Shown here in pieces: positions 9,038 through 17,273 of a DNA stretch of 39,359 nt. Source of the stretch: Bryobacterales bacterium (GTDB taxonomy: Bacteria > Acidobacteriota > Terriglobia > Bryobacterales > Bryobacteraceae); the NCBI GenBank assembly GCA_027324255.1, contig DAHVTI010000371.1:1-39359 (forward strand), in the 5' to 3' direction. Position numbers and translations under genes: made by a program. Position 1 is the first letter of the stretch; every line of letters begins with the position of its first letter. The notes below the pieces were generated by a model, which did no database searches, was not told the DNA's origin, and saw only the letters and a list, made by a program, of their open reading frames with translations.

Positions 9038-9430
9038 TCAGGCGCGCTTCTGGCCCGGGTAGTACTGCATCAGGGAGCCGGCGAAGGCGCCGAGCGCGGC
9101 GAAGGAGATCCAGGCAATGGTTTTGGCCTGGTCCTCGCCGTAGAAGCGGAAGACCGGGCTGATGAAGAAGCCGTAGACGAAGAGGATGAAGCTGACGAGG
9201 GTGAACACGACCAGCAGAGGCTTCAGCTTGCCGAGGACGGCGAGGACGGCGGACGCGATGCCGAGGATTCCGAGGACGAGCAGCGCGTAGAGGGCTGCCG
9301 AGCCCTTGAACCAGGGCAGCATGTCAAACTTGTAGTTTGACGTCCCGCCGATCATCAGGACGAGAGAAACGCCGGACAGGAAGAGCCCGAGCAAGAGAGA
9401 GAACAGATAGCTGAAAAAGCGGAGCAACAT
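9038..9430 (-). CDS. Small four-helix membrane protein, unknown function
   Basis: I start this 130-residue protein at MLLRFFSYLF (ATG at 9430), not at the longer track start, because a GAAGG ribosome binding site lies 8 nt upstream. It has four hydrophobic helices: FSYLFSLLLGLFLSGVSLVL, the segment around LYALLVLGILGIASAVLAVL, LLVVFTLVSFILFVYGFF, and IAWISFAALGAFAGSLM. A short charged tail ends GQKRA. It is convergent with the GH2 gene (13 nt apart) and its ATG overlaps the ATG of the divergent peptidase frame. I do not recognise the family. Confidence 0.7.
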   Translation of the reverse strand: MLLRFFSYLFSLLLGLFLSGVSLVLMIGGTSNYKFDMLPWFKGSAALYALLVLGILGIASAVLAVLGKLKPLLVVFTLVSFILFVYGFFISPVFRFYGEDQAKTIAWISFAALGAFAGSLMQYYPGQKRA

Positions 9431-11195
9431 GGCAATAACCTTCACACAACCTCCCGGCGCCGGCCAACCGGCAAGCGACCATTCTATCAACTCAGCCCGG
9501 CTTTGCTGGGTGTGGGTCGCAGTTTTTTGGATTCTGGCCGCCGGAGTGCCAGCGGCGGCGCAAACGACGGCCGAGCAAAGGCGGGTGGACTTCGAGCAAC
9601 TGGCCGGGGCGGTGGCGAAGACGTATGCCCCGTATGCCTGGAAGATCGAGGCCTTTGGCTACGACGCGCTGCAGTTGAAACCGTGGCTGGAGCGGGTGGC
9701 GCAGGCCAAGGACGACCTGGAGTACTACGAGATCTGCATGGAGTACGTGGCATCGCTGCGCGACCTGCACTCGGGCTACTTCCTGAAGAGCGACTTCACG
9801 GCGGAGCTTCCGATCTACGTGGACCTGTACGACGGCAAGGCGCTGGTGGAATACATCGACCGGGGTTCGCTGCCGGAGACGCGGTTTCCGTTCGAGGTAG
9901 GGGACGAAGTGGTGTCGGTGGACGGCGTGACACCGGAGGCGTGGATGGAGTACGCGGGGAAGCTGCAGTCGTTTGCCAACCAGCGGGCGACGCGGAGGTG
10001 GGCGCTGGACCAGATCGCCTACCGGGTGCAGTCGGCGCTGCCGCGGGCGCACGAGGTTGGAGAGACGGCGGCGCTGGTGGTGAAGCGGGCGGCGACGGGG
10101 GCGGTGGAGGCGTACCAGTTGCCGTGGTACAAGTCGGGGACGCCGATCACGGGCATTGGGCCGGTGCCGACGCCGTCGCGGGTGGCGGGGACGCGGGCGG
10201 CGGAGAGCGGGGCGGGCAAGACTGGGCGGAGCGTGCTGACGCAGAGGCGGACGCCGGTGGAGAAGCGGCTGCGGGGGTTCGGGGTGACGGCGCCGGTGTT
10301 CACGCTGCCGGATGATTTTGCGCCGCGGCTGGGGCGGGGTTGGTCGGACTACATCTATTCGGGGTGGTACACGGCGTCGGGCCAGCGGGTGGGGTATCTG
10401 CGGATCCCGCAGTTTCCGACGGCGGCTTCGGCGCAGACGGCGATGCTGCGGCAGATCGACGGGGAAGTGGCGTGGCTGCGGGACAACACGGACGGGTTGG
10501 TGCTGGACGTGATGCGGAACCCGGGCGGGGACCAGTGCCTGACGAACGAGATCCTGCGGCGGTTCATTCCTTATCCGTTCCGCACGACGGGCGACGAGAT
10601 CCGGCCGACGCTGGACATCGTGCAGTGGTTCCGCGACGACGTGACGAACGCGGAGAACTACGGCGCGGACGCGGTGACGCTGATCTACCTGCGGGGCTTC
10701 CTGAGCGACGTGGAGACGGCCTACCGGGAGTACCGGGGGATCACGGGTCCGCTGCCGGTGTGCGACTTCTCGCTGGACCTGCAGCCGGTGACGGACGAGC
10801 AGGGCAACGTGGCGGCCTACGACAAGCCGATGATCGTGCTGATCGACGAGTTCTCGACGTCGGCGGGGGATTCGTTCCCGTCGGTGATCCAGGATGCGTG
10901 GCGGGCGCTGATGGTGGGCGAGGCGACGGCGGGGGGCGGCGGGTTGTCGCAGCAGTTCGCGGTAGGATTCTACGCCGAGGGCTCGGTGTCGCTGAGCTTT
11001 TCGCTGGGCACACGGGCGCACACGTGGCAGGCGCCGGGGCTGCCGCCGGCGGACTACATCGAGAATATCGGCGTGCAGCCGGACATCGAGCTGGACTACA
11101 TGACGCGGAGGAACCTGATGACCGGCGGGCGGGACTTCGTGGACGGGTTCACGCAGGCGATTGTGGATCACATCCGGCGGTCAACAGCGCCCTGA
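9429..11195 (+). CDS. Secreted S41-family (tail-specific/C-terminal processing) peptidase
   Basis: The 588-residue product carries an S41 catalytic domain. A PDZ-like segment (FEVGDEVVSVDGVTPEAW) lies near residues 155-175. The core motifs GLVLDVMRNPGGDQ and LIDEFSTSAGDSFPS contain the predicted nucleophile Ser478 (STSAGD), followed by GEATAGGGG. The N-terminus has a hydrophobic stretch (VAVFWILAAGVPAAAQ) behind an unusually long polar lead. The true start may therefore be one of the GTG codons about 27 codons in; neither site has a good ribosome binding site. If ATG 9429 is used, it overlaps the divergent start codon at the palindrome CATG. The last 47 bp overlap the convergent acyltransferase gene. 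The substrate is unknown. Confidence 0.82.
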   Translation: MAITFTQPPGAGQPASDHSINSARLCWVWVAVFWILAAGVPAAAQTTAEQRRVDFEQLAGAVAKTYAPYAWKIEAFGYDALQLKPWLERVAQAKDDLEYYEICMEYVASLRDLHSGYFLKSDFTAELPIYVDLYDGKALVEYIDRGSLPETRFPFEVGDEVVSVDGVTPEAWMEYAGKLQSFANQRATRRWALDQIAYRVQSALPRAHEVGETAALVVKRAATGAVEAYQLPWYKSGTPITGIGPVPTPSRVAGTRAAESGAGKTGRSVLTQRRTPVEKRLRGFGVTAPVFTLPDDFAPRLGRGWSDYIYSGWYTASGQRVGYLRIPQFPTAASAQTAMLRQIDGEVAWLRDNTDGLVLDVMRNPGGDQCLTNEILRRFIPYPFRTTGDEIRPTLDIVQWFRDDVTNAENYGADAVTLIYLRGFLSDVETAYREYRGITGPLPVCDFSLDLQPVTDEQGNVAAYDKPMIVLIDEFSTSAGDSFPSVIQDAWRALMVGEATAGGGGLSQQFAVGFYAEGSVSLSFSLGTRAHTWQAPGLPPADYIENIGVQPDIELDYMTRRNLMTGGRDFVDGFTQAIVDHIRRSTAP

Positions 11196-11910
11196 CGCGC
11201 TGTTCGAGAATGGCGGTGAAGGCGGGGCGGTCTTTTAACGTGAAGCCGGCGGGACTGACGGGCTTGCCGATGCGGAGCTCAACATCGCCGGGGAGGAAGC
11301 AGGAATCCTTGGCGGGGAGGATGTCCCAGGTGCCGTAGATGGCGACGGGGGCGGCGGGGATGCCGGACTGGATGGAGAGGTAGGCGGCGCCGTCCTTGAA
11401 GGGCTGCATCTCGCCGTTGAGGCTGCGCGTGCCCTCGGCGAAGATGAGGACGGAAAGCGACCGCTCGCGGACGAGGCGGGCGCATTCGTTCATGGACTGG
11501 ATGGAGGAGCGGAGGGAGGCGCGGTCGACGGTGAGGTGGCCGGCGCGCTGCAGGTACCAGCCGATGAAGGGCACCTTGAGGAGCTCGCGCTTGGCGAGGA
11601 ACTTGAAGGGCAGGGGGAGGCTCTTGAGCATGACGGGGGTGTCCACGAGGGAGAGGTGGTTGGACACGATGAAGTAGTTCTGGCCGGGCTCGAGGTTTTC
11701 GGCGCCGGTGACGCGGACGCGGGCGCCGAAGATGGCGAGCACGGTGGAGCCCCAGAGGCGGTAAAGGAAGACCTGCCAGCGGGGGGCGGAGGAGAAGACG
11801 GAAGTGACGACGGCGGTGGTGATGAGGACGGCGGTGGCGAGGACGGCGGCGGGGATGGTGAAGAGCCAGGATCGGATGTAGCCGAGAGTAGGGCGGTTGG
11901 TGCGGGCCAT
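11149..11910 (-). CDS. plsC: 1-acyl-sn-glycerol-3-phosphate acyltransferase family protein
   Basis: This PlsC-type acyltransferase (253 residues) would acylate lysophosphatidate or a related acceptor at the inner membrane during phospholipid synthesis. An N-terminal membrane anchor (WLFTIPAAVLATAVLITTAVV) precedes the catalytic H-X4-D motif in NHLSLVDTP and the acceptor-binding motif FAEGTRSLNG; a later PVAIYG motif is also typical. The ATG at 11910 is the first start of the frame and has no clear Shine-Dalgarno. The 3' end overlaps the end of the convergent peptidase gene by 47 bp. PlsC-like proteins include remote acyltransferases, so the exact acceptor is uncertain. Confidence 0.88.
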   Translation of the reverse strand: MARTNRPTLGYIRSWLFTIPAAVLATAVLITTAVVTSVFSSAPRWQVFLYRLWGSTVLAIFGARVRVTGAENLEPGQNYFIVSNHLSLVDTPVMLKSLPLPFKFLAKRELLKVPFIGWYLQRAGHLTVDRASLRSSIQSMNECARLVRERSLSVLIFAEGTRSLNGEMQPFKDGAAYLSIQSGIPAAPVAIYGTWDILPAKDSCFLPGDVELRIGKPVSPAGFTLKDRPAFTAILEQRVRALLTAGCDPQSPA

Positions 11911-11987
11911 GGAACGGGGACTGCTTTCCGGGGGAGTTGCGGGGGCCGGAGAGCGGGCGGGGCCGCGCTCCGGAGGATGGAGAACGG

Positions 11988-12227
11988 TCAGGCCTTGGGC
12001 TTGGGCGGGGGCAGCTCGCGGGCTTCGCAGACGGACTGGAAGCCCTGGCGGGCGTGGGAGCCGTCGCAGAAAGGCTTATTGGCGGAGAGGCCGCAGCGGC
12101 AGAGAGAGATGACGGAGCGGCCGGCGAGGCCGAAGGCGGCGCCCTGGGCGTCGTGGATGGAGAAGTCGGACGGATCCCCTTCGATGCGAATGGGTCCGTT
12201 GTTGTTGATGGTCACTTTGACGGCCAT
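11988..12227 (-). CDS. CDGSH-type iron-sulfur protein
   Basis: The 79-residue protein carries a CDGSH iron-sulfur domain: LCRCGLSANKPFCDGSH supplies the three Cys and one His that bind a [2Fe-2S] cluster. Bacterial members are small soluble proteins beginning MxVKVTxxxNGPxRIEG, as here (MAVKVTINNNGPIRIEG). That is why I start at ATG 12227 and not at the track start, which adds 20 Arg/Pro-rich residues. The region just before the ATG reads TACTCT-N7-ATG and has no Shine-Dalgarno, so the message may be leaderless. The cellular role of bacterial CDGSH proteins is poorly defined; redox or cluster transfer is likely. Confidence 0.88.
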   Translation of the reverse strand: MAVKVTINNNGPIRIEGDPSDFSIHDAQGAAFGLAGRSVISLCRCGLSANKPFCDGSHARQGFQSVCEARELPPPKPKA

Positions 12228-12234
12228 ATAGAGG

Positions 12235-12240
12235 AGAGTA
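12235..12240 (-). promoter_or_regulatory. Putative -10 box for the CDGSH gene (TACTCT-N7-ATG)
   Basis: On the minus strand TACTCT fits the TANNNT form and lies 7 nt before ATG 12227; no ribosome binding site is present. It matches the spacing pattern of other starts in this window but is only three of six to TATAAT. Confidence 0.25.
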
Positions 12241-12277
12241 GCAGACGGGCGCGGCGCTTCAGGGCGCGGGCGGCGCC

Positions 12278-12283
12278 TATAAT
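12278..12283 (+). promoter_or_regulatory. Perfect -10 box placed for a leaderless transcript (TATAAT-N6-ATG)
   Basis: TATAAT (six of six) lies exactly 6 nt before ATG 12290. Transcription starting 7 nt downstream of the box would begin at the start codon itself. No -35 hexamer is recognisable at 16-18 bp spacing. Confidence 0.55.
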
Positions 12284-12289
12284 TCATAC

Positions 12290-13558
12290 ATGGTGCGAGC
12301 TTGGTGTCTGCTGCTGGCTTCGGGGGCGCTGTGGGCCCAGCAATACGACCCGAAACAGCCGCTGACGCGGGAGACGGTGCTGCTGGGGCGGATCCAGAAC
12401 GTGGTTTCGGAGAACCTGTCGCACCTGCCGAATTTCACGTGCGTGGAGACGATTGAGCGGTCGCAGCGCACGCCCTCGGCGAAGAGGTATCAGTTGGTGG
12501 ATAACGTGCGGCTGGAGGTGGCGCTGGTGTCGGGCAAGGAACTGTATGCCTGGCCGGGGGCGTCGAAGTTCGAGGAGCAGGACCTTCGCGACATGGTGGG
12601 CGGGGCCATCGGGACGGGCGATTTCGCGCTGCACGCCAAGAGCATCTACCTGAGCGGCAGGGCGAAGTTCACCTACGAGGGGGAGGAGGAGATCGCGGGG
12701 AGGAAGACGCACAAGTTCCACTACCGGGTCCCGATGGACGGCAGCGGGTACCTGATGCGGATCGAAAAAGCCGAGGGCATGGTGGGCTACCAGGGCTCCG
12801 TGTGGAACGACGCCGCGAGCCTGGAGATGGTGCGGATCGAGATGACGATCGACGAGATTCCGCCGAACATTCCGCTGAAGGAAGGGCACAAGACGATTGA
12901 GTATGCGCCGGTGGACATCGGGGGCACGAGGTATGTGCTGCCGGCGTCGATGGAGATGACGCTGGTGACGCTGAACGGGGGCGAGAGCCGGAACCGGGCG
13001 GTATTCACGGGGTGCAAGCAGTACACGGCGGAGTCGACGCTGATTTTTGACGAGCCGCCGCCGGACGAGAAGCCGAAGGCGGCGGCGGTGACGGTGACGC
13101 TGCCGGAGGGGCTGAGCGTATCGATGAAGCTCATGAAGACGCTGGATCTGGCGAAGTCGGCGATGGGGGATCCGGTGGTGTTCGAAGTGAGCAAGGATGC
13201 GTCGAAGGGCGGGCAGGTGTGGCTGCCTAAGGGCGCGCAGGTGGAGTTGAGGCTGGACCAGGTGGTGTGCCGGGACTACCCGAGCGGGCACTGCTTTGCG
13301 GCGCTGGCGCCGGGTCGTTTCACGTACGGCAACAAGGAGGGGGCGTTCCGGGCGAGTCTGGTGCAGCCGGACCTGACGCGGACGCTGGAAATGATGATGA
13401 GGAATGTGCGGCCGGAGCTGCGGATGCTGCCGGTGGAGATGGGGCAGGCGGCGCCGGGGTCGGAGTTCGTGTTGGTGAATGGGAAGCGCGGGAGGCTGTC
13501 AAGCGGGTACGGCACGACATGGCGTACCCTGGAAGCACGGGGTGAGAAACAACCGTGA
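12290..13558 (+). CDS. Secreted protein of unknown function
   Basis: The 422-residue product has a short signal peptide (MVRAWCLLLASGALWAQQ) and no other membrane segment, so it is probably periplasmic. The first two thirds are beta-rich (FTCVETIERSQR, GRKTHKFHYRVPMDG, GGTRYVLPASMEMTLV) and loosely recall outer-membrane lipoprotein-carrier folds. The last third contains DLAKSAMGDPVVFEVSKD and VWLPKGAQVELRLDQV, a beta segment I have seen described only in hypothetical acidobacterial proteins. The stop overlaps the GTG start of the GH88 gene, so the two are translated together. I do not recognise a function. Confidence 0.75.
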   Translation: MVRAWCLLLASGALWAQQYDPKQPLTRETVLLGRIQNVVSENLSHLPNFTCVETIERSQRTPSAKRYQLVDNVRLEVALVSGKELYAWPGASKFEEQDLRDMVGGAIGTGDFALHAKSIYLSGRAKFTYEGEEEIAGRKTHKFHYRVPMDGSGYLMRIEKAEGMVGYQGSVWNDAASLEMVRIEMTIDEIPPNIPLKEGHKTIEYAPVDIGGTRYVLPASMEMTLVTLNGGESRNRAVFTGCKQYTAESTLIFDEPPPDEKPKAAAVTVTLPEGLSVSMKLMKTLDLAKSAMGDPVVFEVSKDASKGGQVWLPKGAQVELRLDQVVCRDYPSGHCFAALAPGRFTYGNKEGAFRASLVQPDLTRTLEMMMRNVRPELRMLPVEMGQAAPGSEFVLVNGKRGRLSSGYGTTWRTLEARGEKQP

Positions 13559-14715
13559 TTCAGTTTGGACCGGAAATCGATAGGACGCTGCTCGAGGACA
13601 CGTTGAAGTTCGCCGAGCGGCAGGTGAGCCGGCTGGTGGACCAGCATCCGGGCTTCTATCCCATCTACACGATGGAAGGGAAGTGGAAGCACGACGGGCC
13701 GGCGTGGACGCACTGGTGCGACGGGTTCCTGCCGGGGATGATGTGGATTTTCCACCGGCGGGAGATGGAGAACGGCAGCGGCAAGCAGTACTGGATGGAC
13801 AAGGCGATCGAGTACAGCCGGGCGCTGGAGCCGCGGCAGTTCGACCGCGATGTGCACGACCTCGGATTCATTTTCCTTTCGACGTACTACCGCTGGTATC
13901 AGATCACGCGCGAGCCGAAGCTGAACGACGTGCTGGTGCAGGCTGGCCGCACGCTGGCGCAGCGGTTCGTGGAAAAGGGCCAGTACCTGCGATCGTTCGT
14001 GAGCGAAGACTCCATTTTCATCGACATCATGATGAACGTGGCGGTGATTTTCTACGCGGCGCGGGAGACGAACGACCGGCGGCTGAGGGACATTGCGATC
14101 CGGCACGCGCTGACGACGCGGCGGTACCTGGTGCGGGGCGACGGCTCGACGGCGCACGAAGGGCTGTTCGACCTGCAGACGGGCGAGTTTTTGCGCCAGA
14201 CGACGCACCAGGGCTACCGGGGCGACTCGTGCTGGTCGCGCGGGCTGGCCTGGGCGCTGTACGGCTTCGGCAGTTGCTACGAGTACACGCGGGATCCGCG
14301 GTTTTTGGAGACGGCGGGGCGGTGCGCGGATTACTTCCTGACGCACACCAACGCCGACGGGGTTCCGCCGTGGGACTTCCAGGCGCCGGAAGAGAACCGC
14401 AAGCTGCTGGACACGTCGGCGGCGGCGATTGCGGCGGGCGGGCTGCTGCGGCTGTGCCGGATGCTGCCGGACCCGGTGAAGGGCTTCTACTACTGGTCGA
14501 GCGCGCTGCGGATCCTGAAGACGCTGTGCGAGAAGCACACGGCGGTGTCGGACGCCAAGTGGGAAGGGGTCCTGCAGGGGGGTGTGTACCACATCCAGAA
14601 AGAGCTCGGCGTGAACGAGAGCGTGATGTGGGGCGACTATTTCTTCTGCGAAGCGCTGGAGAGCGCGCTGCGGCACAACCTTTCCAACCAGCCGCGCAAG
14701 AGCAACGGCAAATAG
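13555..14715 (+). CDS. Glycoside hydrolase family 88, unsaturated glucuronyl hydrolase-like
   Basis: The 386-residue enzyme resembles GH88 unsaturated glucuronyl hydrolases, which release the unsaturated uronic acid left at chain ends by polysaccharide lyases. An (alpha/alpha)6-barrel pattern is visible, with HWCDGFLPGMMW, HDLGFIFLSTYYRW (predicted catalytic Asp102), FIDIMMNVAVIFYAA (predicted Asp157) and GDSCWSRGLAWALYGF. It has no signal peptide and so should act in the cytoplasm on imported oligosaccharides. It starts with GTG inside a GTGA overlap with the preceding gene, after a GGTGAG ribosome binding site 8 nt upstream. A related GH105 assignment is possible, though the IDIMMN form favours GH88. 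Confidence 0.88.
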   Translation: MIQFGPEIDRTLLEDTLKFAERQVSRLVDQHPGFYPIYTMEGKWKHDGPAWTHWCDGFLPGMMWIFHRREMENGSGKQYWMDKAIEYSRALEPRQFDRDVHDLGFIFLSTYYRWYQITREPKLNDVLVQAGRTLAQRFVEKGQYLRSFVSEDSIFIDIMMNVAVIFYAARETNDRRLRDIAIRHALTTRRYLVRGDGSTAHEGLFDLQTGEFLRQTTHQGYRGDSCWSRGLAWALYGFGSCYEYTRDPRFLETAGRCADYFLTHTNADGVPPWDFQAPEENRKLLDTSAAAIAAGGLLRLCRMLPDPVKGFYYWSSALRILKTLCEKHTAVSDAKWEGVLQGGVYHIQKELGVNESVMWGDYFFCEALESALRHNLSNQPRKSNGK

Positions 14716-14741
14716 AACGGGCGCTGAGACGGTGAGCGTCG

Positions 14742-17114
14742 TCAGGCGGCGGCGCGCGCGCGTTTTGAGGTGACAGCCACGGAGGCGAGGGCGAGCAGGT
14801 AGAGCAGCGCGCCGATGAGGAGCGTGTCGCGCAGCCCGAGGTAGATGGCGAGGAAGATGGCGGCGCAGGAGCCGAGGACGCTGGAGGCGGCGTTGAGGGC
14901 CCAGGCCCAGCGGACGGCGGGGGCGTGCCAGCGCTCGAGGCGGGCGAGGCCCGAGGGCAGGGCGGTGCCCATGCCGAAGCCGGCCGGGGCGATGAGGGCG
15001 ACGGCCAGCAGGACCTTCAACGGGAGAGCCAGGCCGGCGGCGGCCGAAACGGCGGGGGAGACGGCGAAGGCCAGGGCGGCGATGGTGGCGGCGATGCCGC
15101 AGAGGGTGTAGCACAGGCGGCGGTCGTCGCCGCGCACGATGTTGCGGCTGAAGAAGCTGCCCAGGCCGCTGGAGACGAGCATGGAGAAGATGACGACGGT
15201 GAGGGCGTAGGTGGGGTGGCCGAGCAGCAGCACGAGCTTCTGGATGAGGCCGACCTGGACGAGGATATAGCCGGCGCCGAGGCAGAGGAAGTAGACGAGG
15301 AAGACGGGCACGCCGGGGGAGCGCGGTAGGCGCGCGCCGAGCAGGAAGGGGGGGAGTGCGAGCGTGATGACGGTGGCGGCGAGGCTCACGCCGAGCAGGG
15401 AGAAGAGGGTGGGGACGGCGAGGTTGATCTTGAAATCGGCGCTCTCGTGGGAGGCGGTGGACTTGAAGCTGAGGACGTCGCGGGGCTGGACGGTGTAGAA
15501 GAAGAACGGCCGGTCGTCGGTGACGGGGGTGACGTCGTAGGGGTAGTTTTCGTAGAAGCGGCGGGGGTCGCGGGCGGTGAGGAACTCGGAGAAGGCGGAA
15601 TCGGGGGCCTGGCCGGGCATGTAGACGATTTCCAACTGGCCGTGGGCGGCGGCGAGGGCGGCGCGTTCGAGTTCCTCGACGGCGAAGGGCTTGCGGGAGA
15701 TGACGACGGTGTCGGTGGCGCCCCAGCCGCCGAGCTTCTGGGTCTCCTCGCGGACGACGATGACGTGGCGGGCGATGTCGCGCTCGCCGAACTGGAGCAG
15801 GGCCTGGCGGGCGAGGGAGAGGAGGCGGAGGGACTCGCGGGGGGGATCGAAGCCCCAGCGGGTAAAGGAGAGGATGCCGTCGGGGGTGAGGTGGGAGAAG
15901 TAATCGACGAAGGCCTCGGTGGTGTAGATGTTGTTCTCCGAGAGGGCGAAGGCGCCGGCGGCGGTGGAGGCCCAGGTATCGACGAGCGTGGCCTGGATGA
16001 TCTGGTAGGACTCGCGGCTGCGGCGGACGTAGCTGCGGCCGTCCTCGACGGCGACGCGCACGCCGGGGCGGAAATAGAGGTCGTGGCTGAGGCCGCGGAA
16101 GCGGCCGCGCATGATGGTGTCGGCGATGATGGGGTTGATTTCGACGGCGGTGACGTCGGAGGAGCCGGAGGCGAGGGCGCGGGCAACGTCCCAGCCGCCG
16201 CCGGCGCCGATGATGAGGGTTTTGGCGGCGGGGCGGAGGAGGTAGGGGAAGCCGGGGCCGTGGGCGGAGAGGGTTTCGCGGTCGGCGGGAGAGAGGTGGT
16301 CGAGGTCGAAGGTGGGGATGCCGGTGGTGGCGTCGGCGTCGATGGTGATGAGAGGGCCGGAGCCGGGCCCGCCGGGGGTGAGGGAGATGCGGGAGAAGCT
16401 GTTCCAGCGGACAAAGGACTCGGGGCCGAGCAGGCCGCCCTTGGCGGAGCGGATGTCGATGAGGCGGGTGCCCTGGTTGGCGATGATGAGGGCGACGAGG
16501 GCGAGGGCGAGGGCGACGCCGAGGGCGCGGGCCGAGGAGGCGCGGGCGAGGCCGAACCAGACGGCGGAGGCGGCGGCGAGGAGGACGGCGGCGCCGAGGA
16601 CGGCGCCGGGTCCGCCCATGACGTTGAGGAAGGGGATGACGAGGAGGCAGCCGGCGGCGGCGCCGAGGAGGTCGAAGAAGTAGACGCGGTCGATGCGCTG
16701 GATGGCCTCGCTGATGGCGAGCGAGATGACGAGGCCGGAGAAGAGGAAGGGCAGAGAGGTGGAGAAATAGACGAGCGCCAGGGTGAAGAATGAAGACGGG
16801 CGGCCGGCGAGGTTGAGGGTAAAGGCGAGGGAGAAGACGACGGCGACGGCGTTGACGGCGGAGAGGATGCCGAGGCGGCGGAAGAGAGCTCCGCCGCGGG
16901 CCGTGACGTAGTAGGAAAGCACGCCGCCGGCGCCGAGGCCGAACAGGGCGATGGAGATGGCGAGGAAGGCGAAGTGGTAGTAGAAGACGACGGAGAAGAT
17001 GCGGGTGAGCGAAAGCTCGAGCACAAGAGTAGCGGCCGTGGTGAGGGCGACGGCGGCATAGAGCACGGGCCAGGCCGAAGATTTTTCGGACAAGGAGGAA
17101 GAGACGATGGACAA
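14742..17114 (-). CDS. Polytopic membrane protein with spermidine-synthase-like methyltransferase-fold domain
   Basis: The product (about 790 residues) has seven or eight N-terminal helices, a soluble Rossmann domain, and about seven C-terminal helices. The soluble domain carries the nucleotide motif LIIGAGGGWDVARAL, the acidic strand VTAVEINP, and VAVEDGRSYVRRS, the signature of spermidine-synthase-like proteins embedded in MFS-like membrane modules. Such fusions are common in Acidobacteria and Planctomycetes, but their reaction is not established. The track starts at GTG 17240, inside a strong hairpin. I prefer TTG 17114, which lies 6 nt after TATCAT and just before the first helix; this start is uncertain. 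It lies downstream of the OPT gene on the same strand. Confidence 0.75.
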   Translation of the reverse strand: MSIVSSSLSEKSSAWPVLYAAVALTTAATLVLELSLTRIFSVVFYYHFAFLAISIALFGLGAGGVLSYYVTARGGALFRRLGILSAVNAVAVVFSLAFTLNLAGRPSSFFTLALVYFSTSLPFLFSGLVISLAISEAIQRIDRVYFFDLLGAAAGCLLVIPFLNVMGGPGAVLGAAVLLAAASAVWFGLARASSARALGVALALALVALIIANQGTRLIDIRSAKGGLLGPESFVRWNSFSRISLTPGGPGSGPLITIDADATTGIPTFDLDHLSPADRETLSAHGPGFPYLLRPAAKTLIIGAGGGWDVARALASGSSDVTAVEINPIIADTIMRGRFRGLSHDLYFRPGVRVAVEDGRSYVRRSRESYQIIQATLVDTWASTAAGAFALSENNIYTTEAFVDYFSHLTPDGILSFTRWGFDPPRESLRLLSLARQALLQFGERDIARHVIVVREETQKLGGWGATDTVVISRKPFAVEELERAALAAAHGQLEIVYMPGQAPDSAFSEFLTARDPRRFYENYPYDVTPVTDDRPFFFYTVQPRDVLSFKSTASHESADFKINLAVPTLFSLLGVSLAATVITLALPPFLLGARLPRSPGVPVFLVYFLCLGAGYILVQVGLIQKLVLLLGHPTYALTVVIFSMLVSSGLGSFFSRNIVRGDDRRLCYTLCGIAATIAALAFAVSPAVSAAAGLALPLKVLLAVALIAPAGFGMGTALPSGLARLERWHAPAVRWAWALNAASSVLGSCAAIFLAIYLGLRDTLLIGALLYLLALASVAVTSKRARAAA

Positions 17115-17120
17115 ACCACT

Positions 17121-17126
17121 ATGATA
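17121..17126 (-). promoter_or_regulatory. Putative -10 box (TATCAT-N6-TTG)
   Basis: On the minus strand TATCAT (five of six to TATAAT) lies 6 nt before TTG 17114, the same geometry as other candidate leaderless starts here. Leaderless TTG translation would be unusual, so transcription may instead supply an internal start further on. Confidence 0.3.
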
Positions 17127-17208
17127 CCCGCTGGAGCCTTGCCCAATTTGGACGAAGCGCAGGAAGGCGAGCCGCGGGCGGTGATGTGCACCGGACAGGT
17201 GGTGCCTC

Positions 17209-17242
17209 GCGACAGAATCGCCGGTGCGATTCTGTCGCACCG
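17209..17242. repeat. Two overlapping, mutually exclusive perfect hairpins
   Basis: GCGACAGAATCG (17209-17220) and CGATTCTGTCGC (17227-17238) form a perfect 12-bp stem with a 6-nt loop. CCGGTGCGA (17221-17229) and TCGCACCGG (17234-17242) form a perfect 9-bp stem with a 5-nt loop. They share bases, so only one can form at a time. No T-tract follows on either strand, so this is not a standard terminator. It lies between the OPT stop and the next minus-strand gene. Confidence 0.8.
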
Positions 17243-17273
17243 GCGAAAGTGAACGTCCGGGGCAGGCCCGCGG

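Noticed and set aside
15447-16793. 448-aa plus-strand ORF opposite the spermidine-synthase-like gene
   Set aside because: Almost only Gly, Glu, Ala, Asp and Val, the antisense of Ala/Leu/Pro-rich coding; no start signal.
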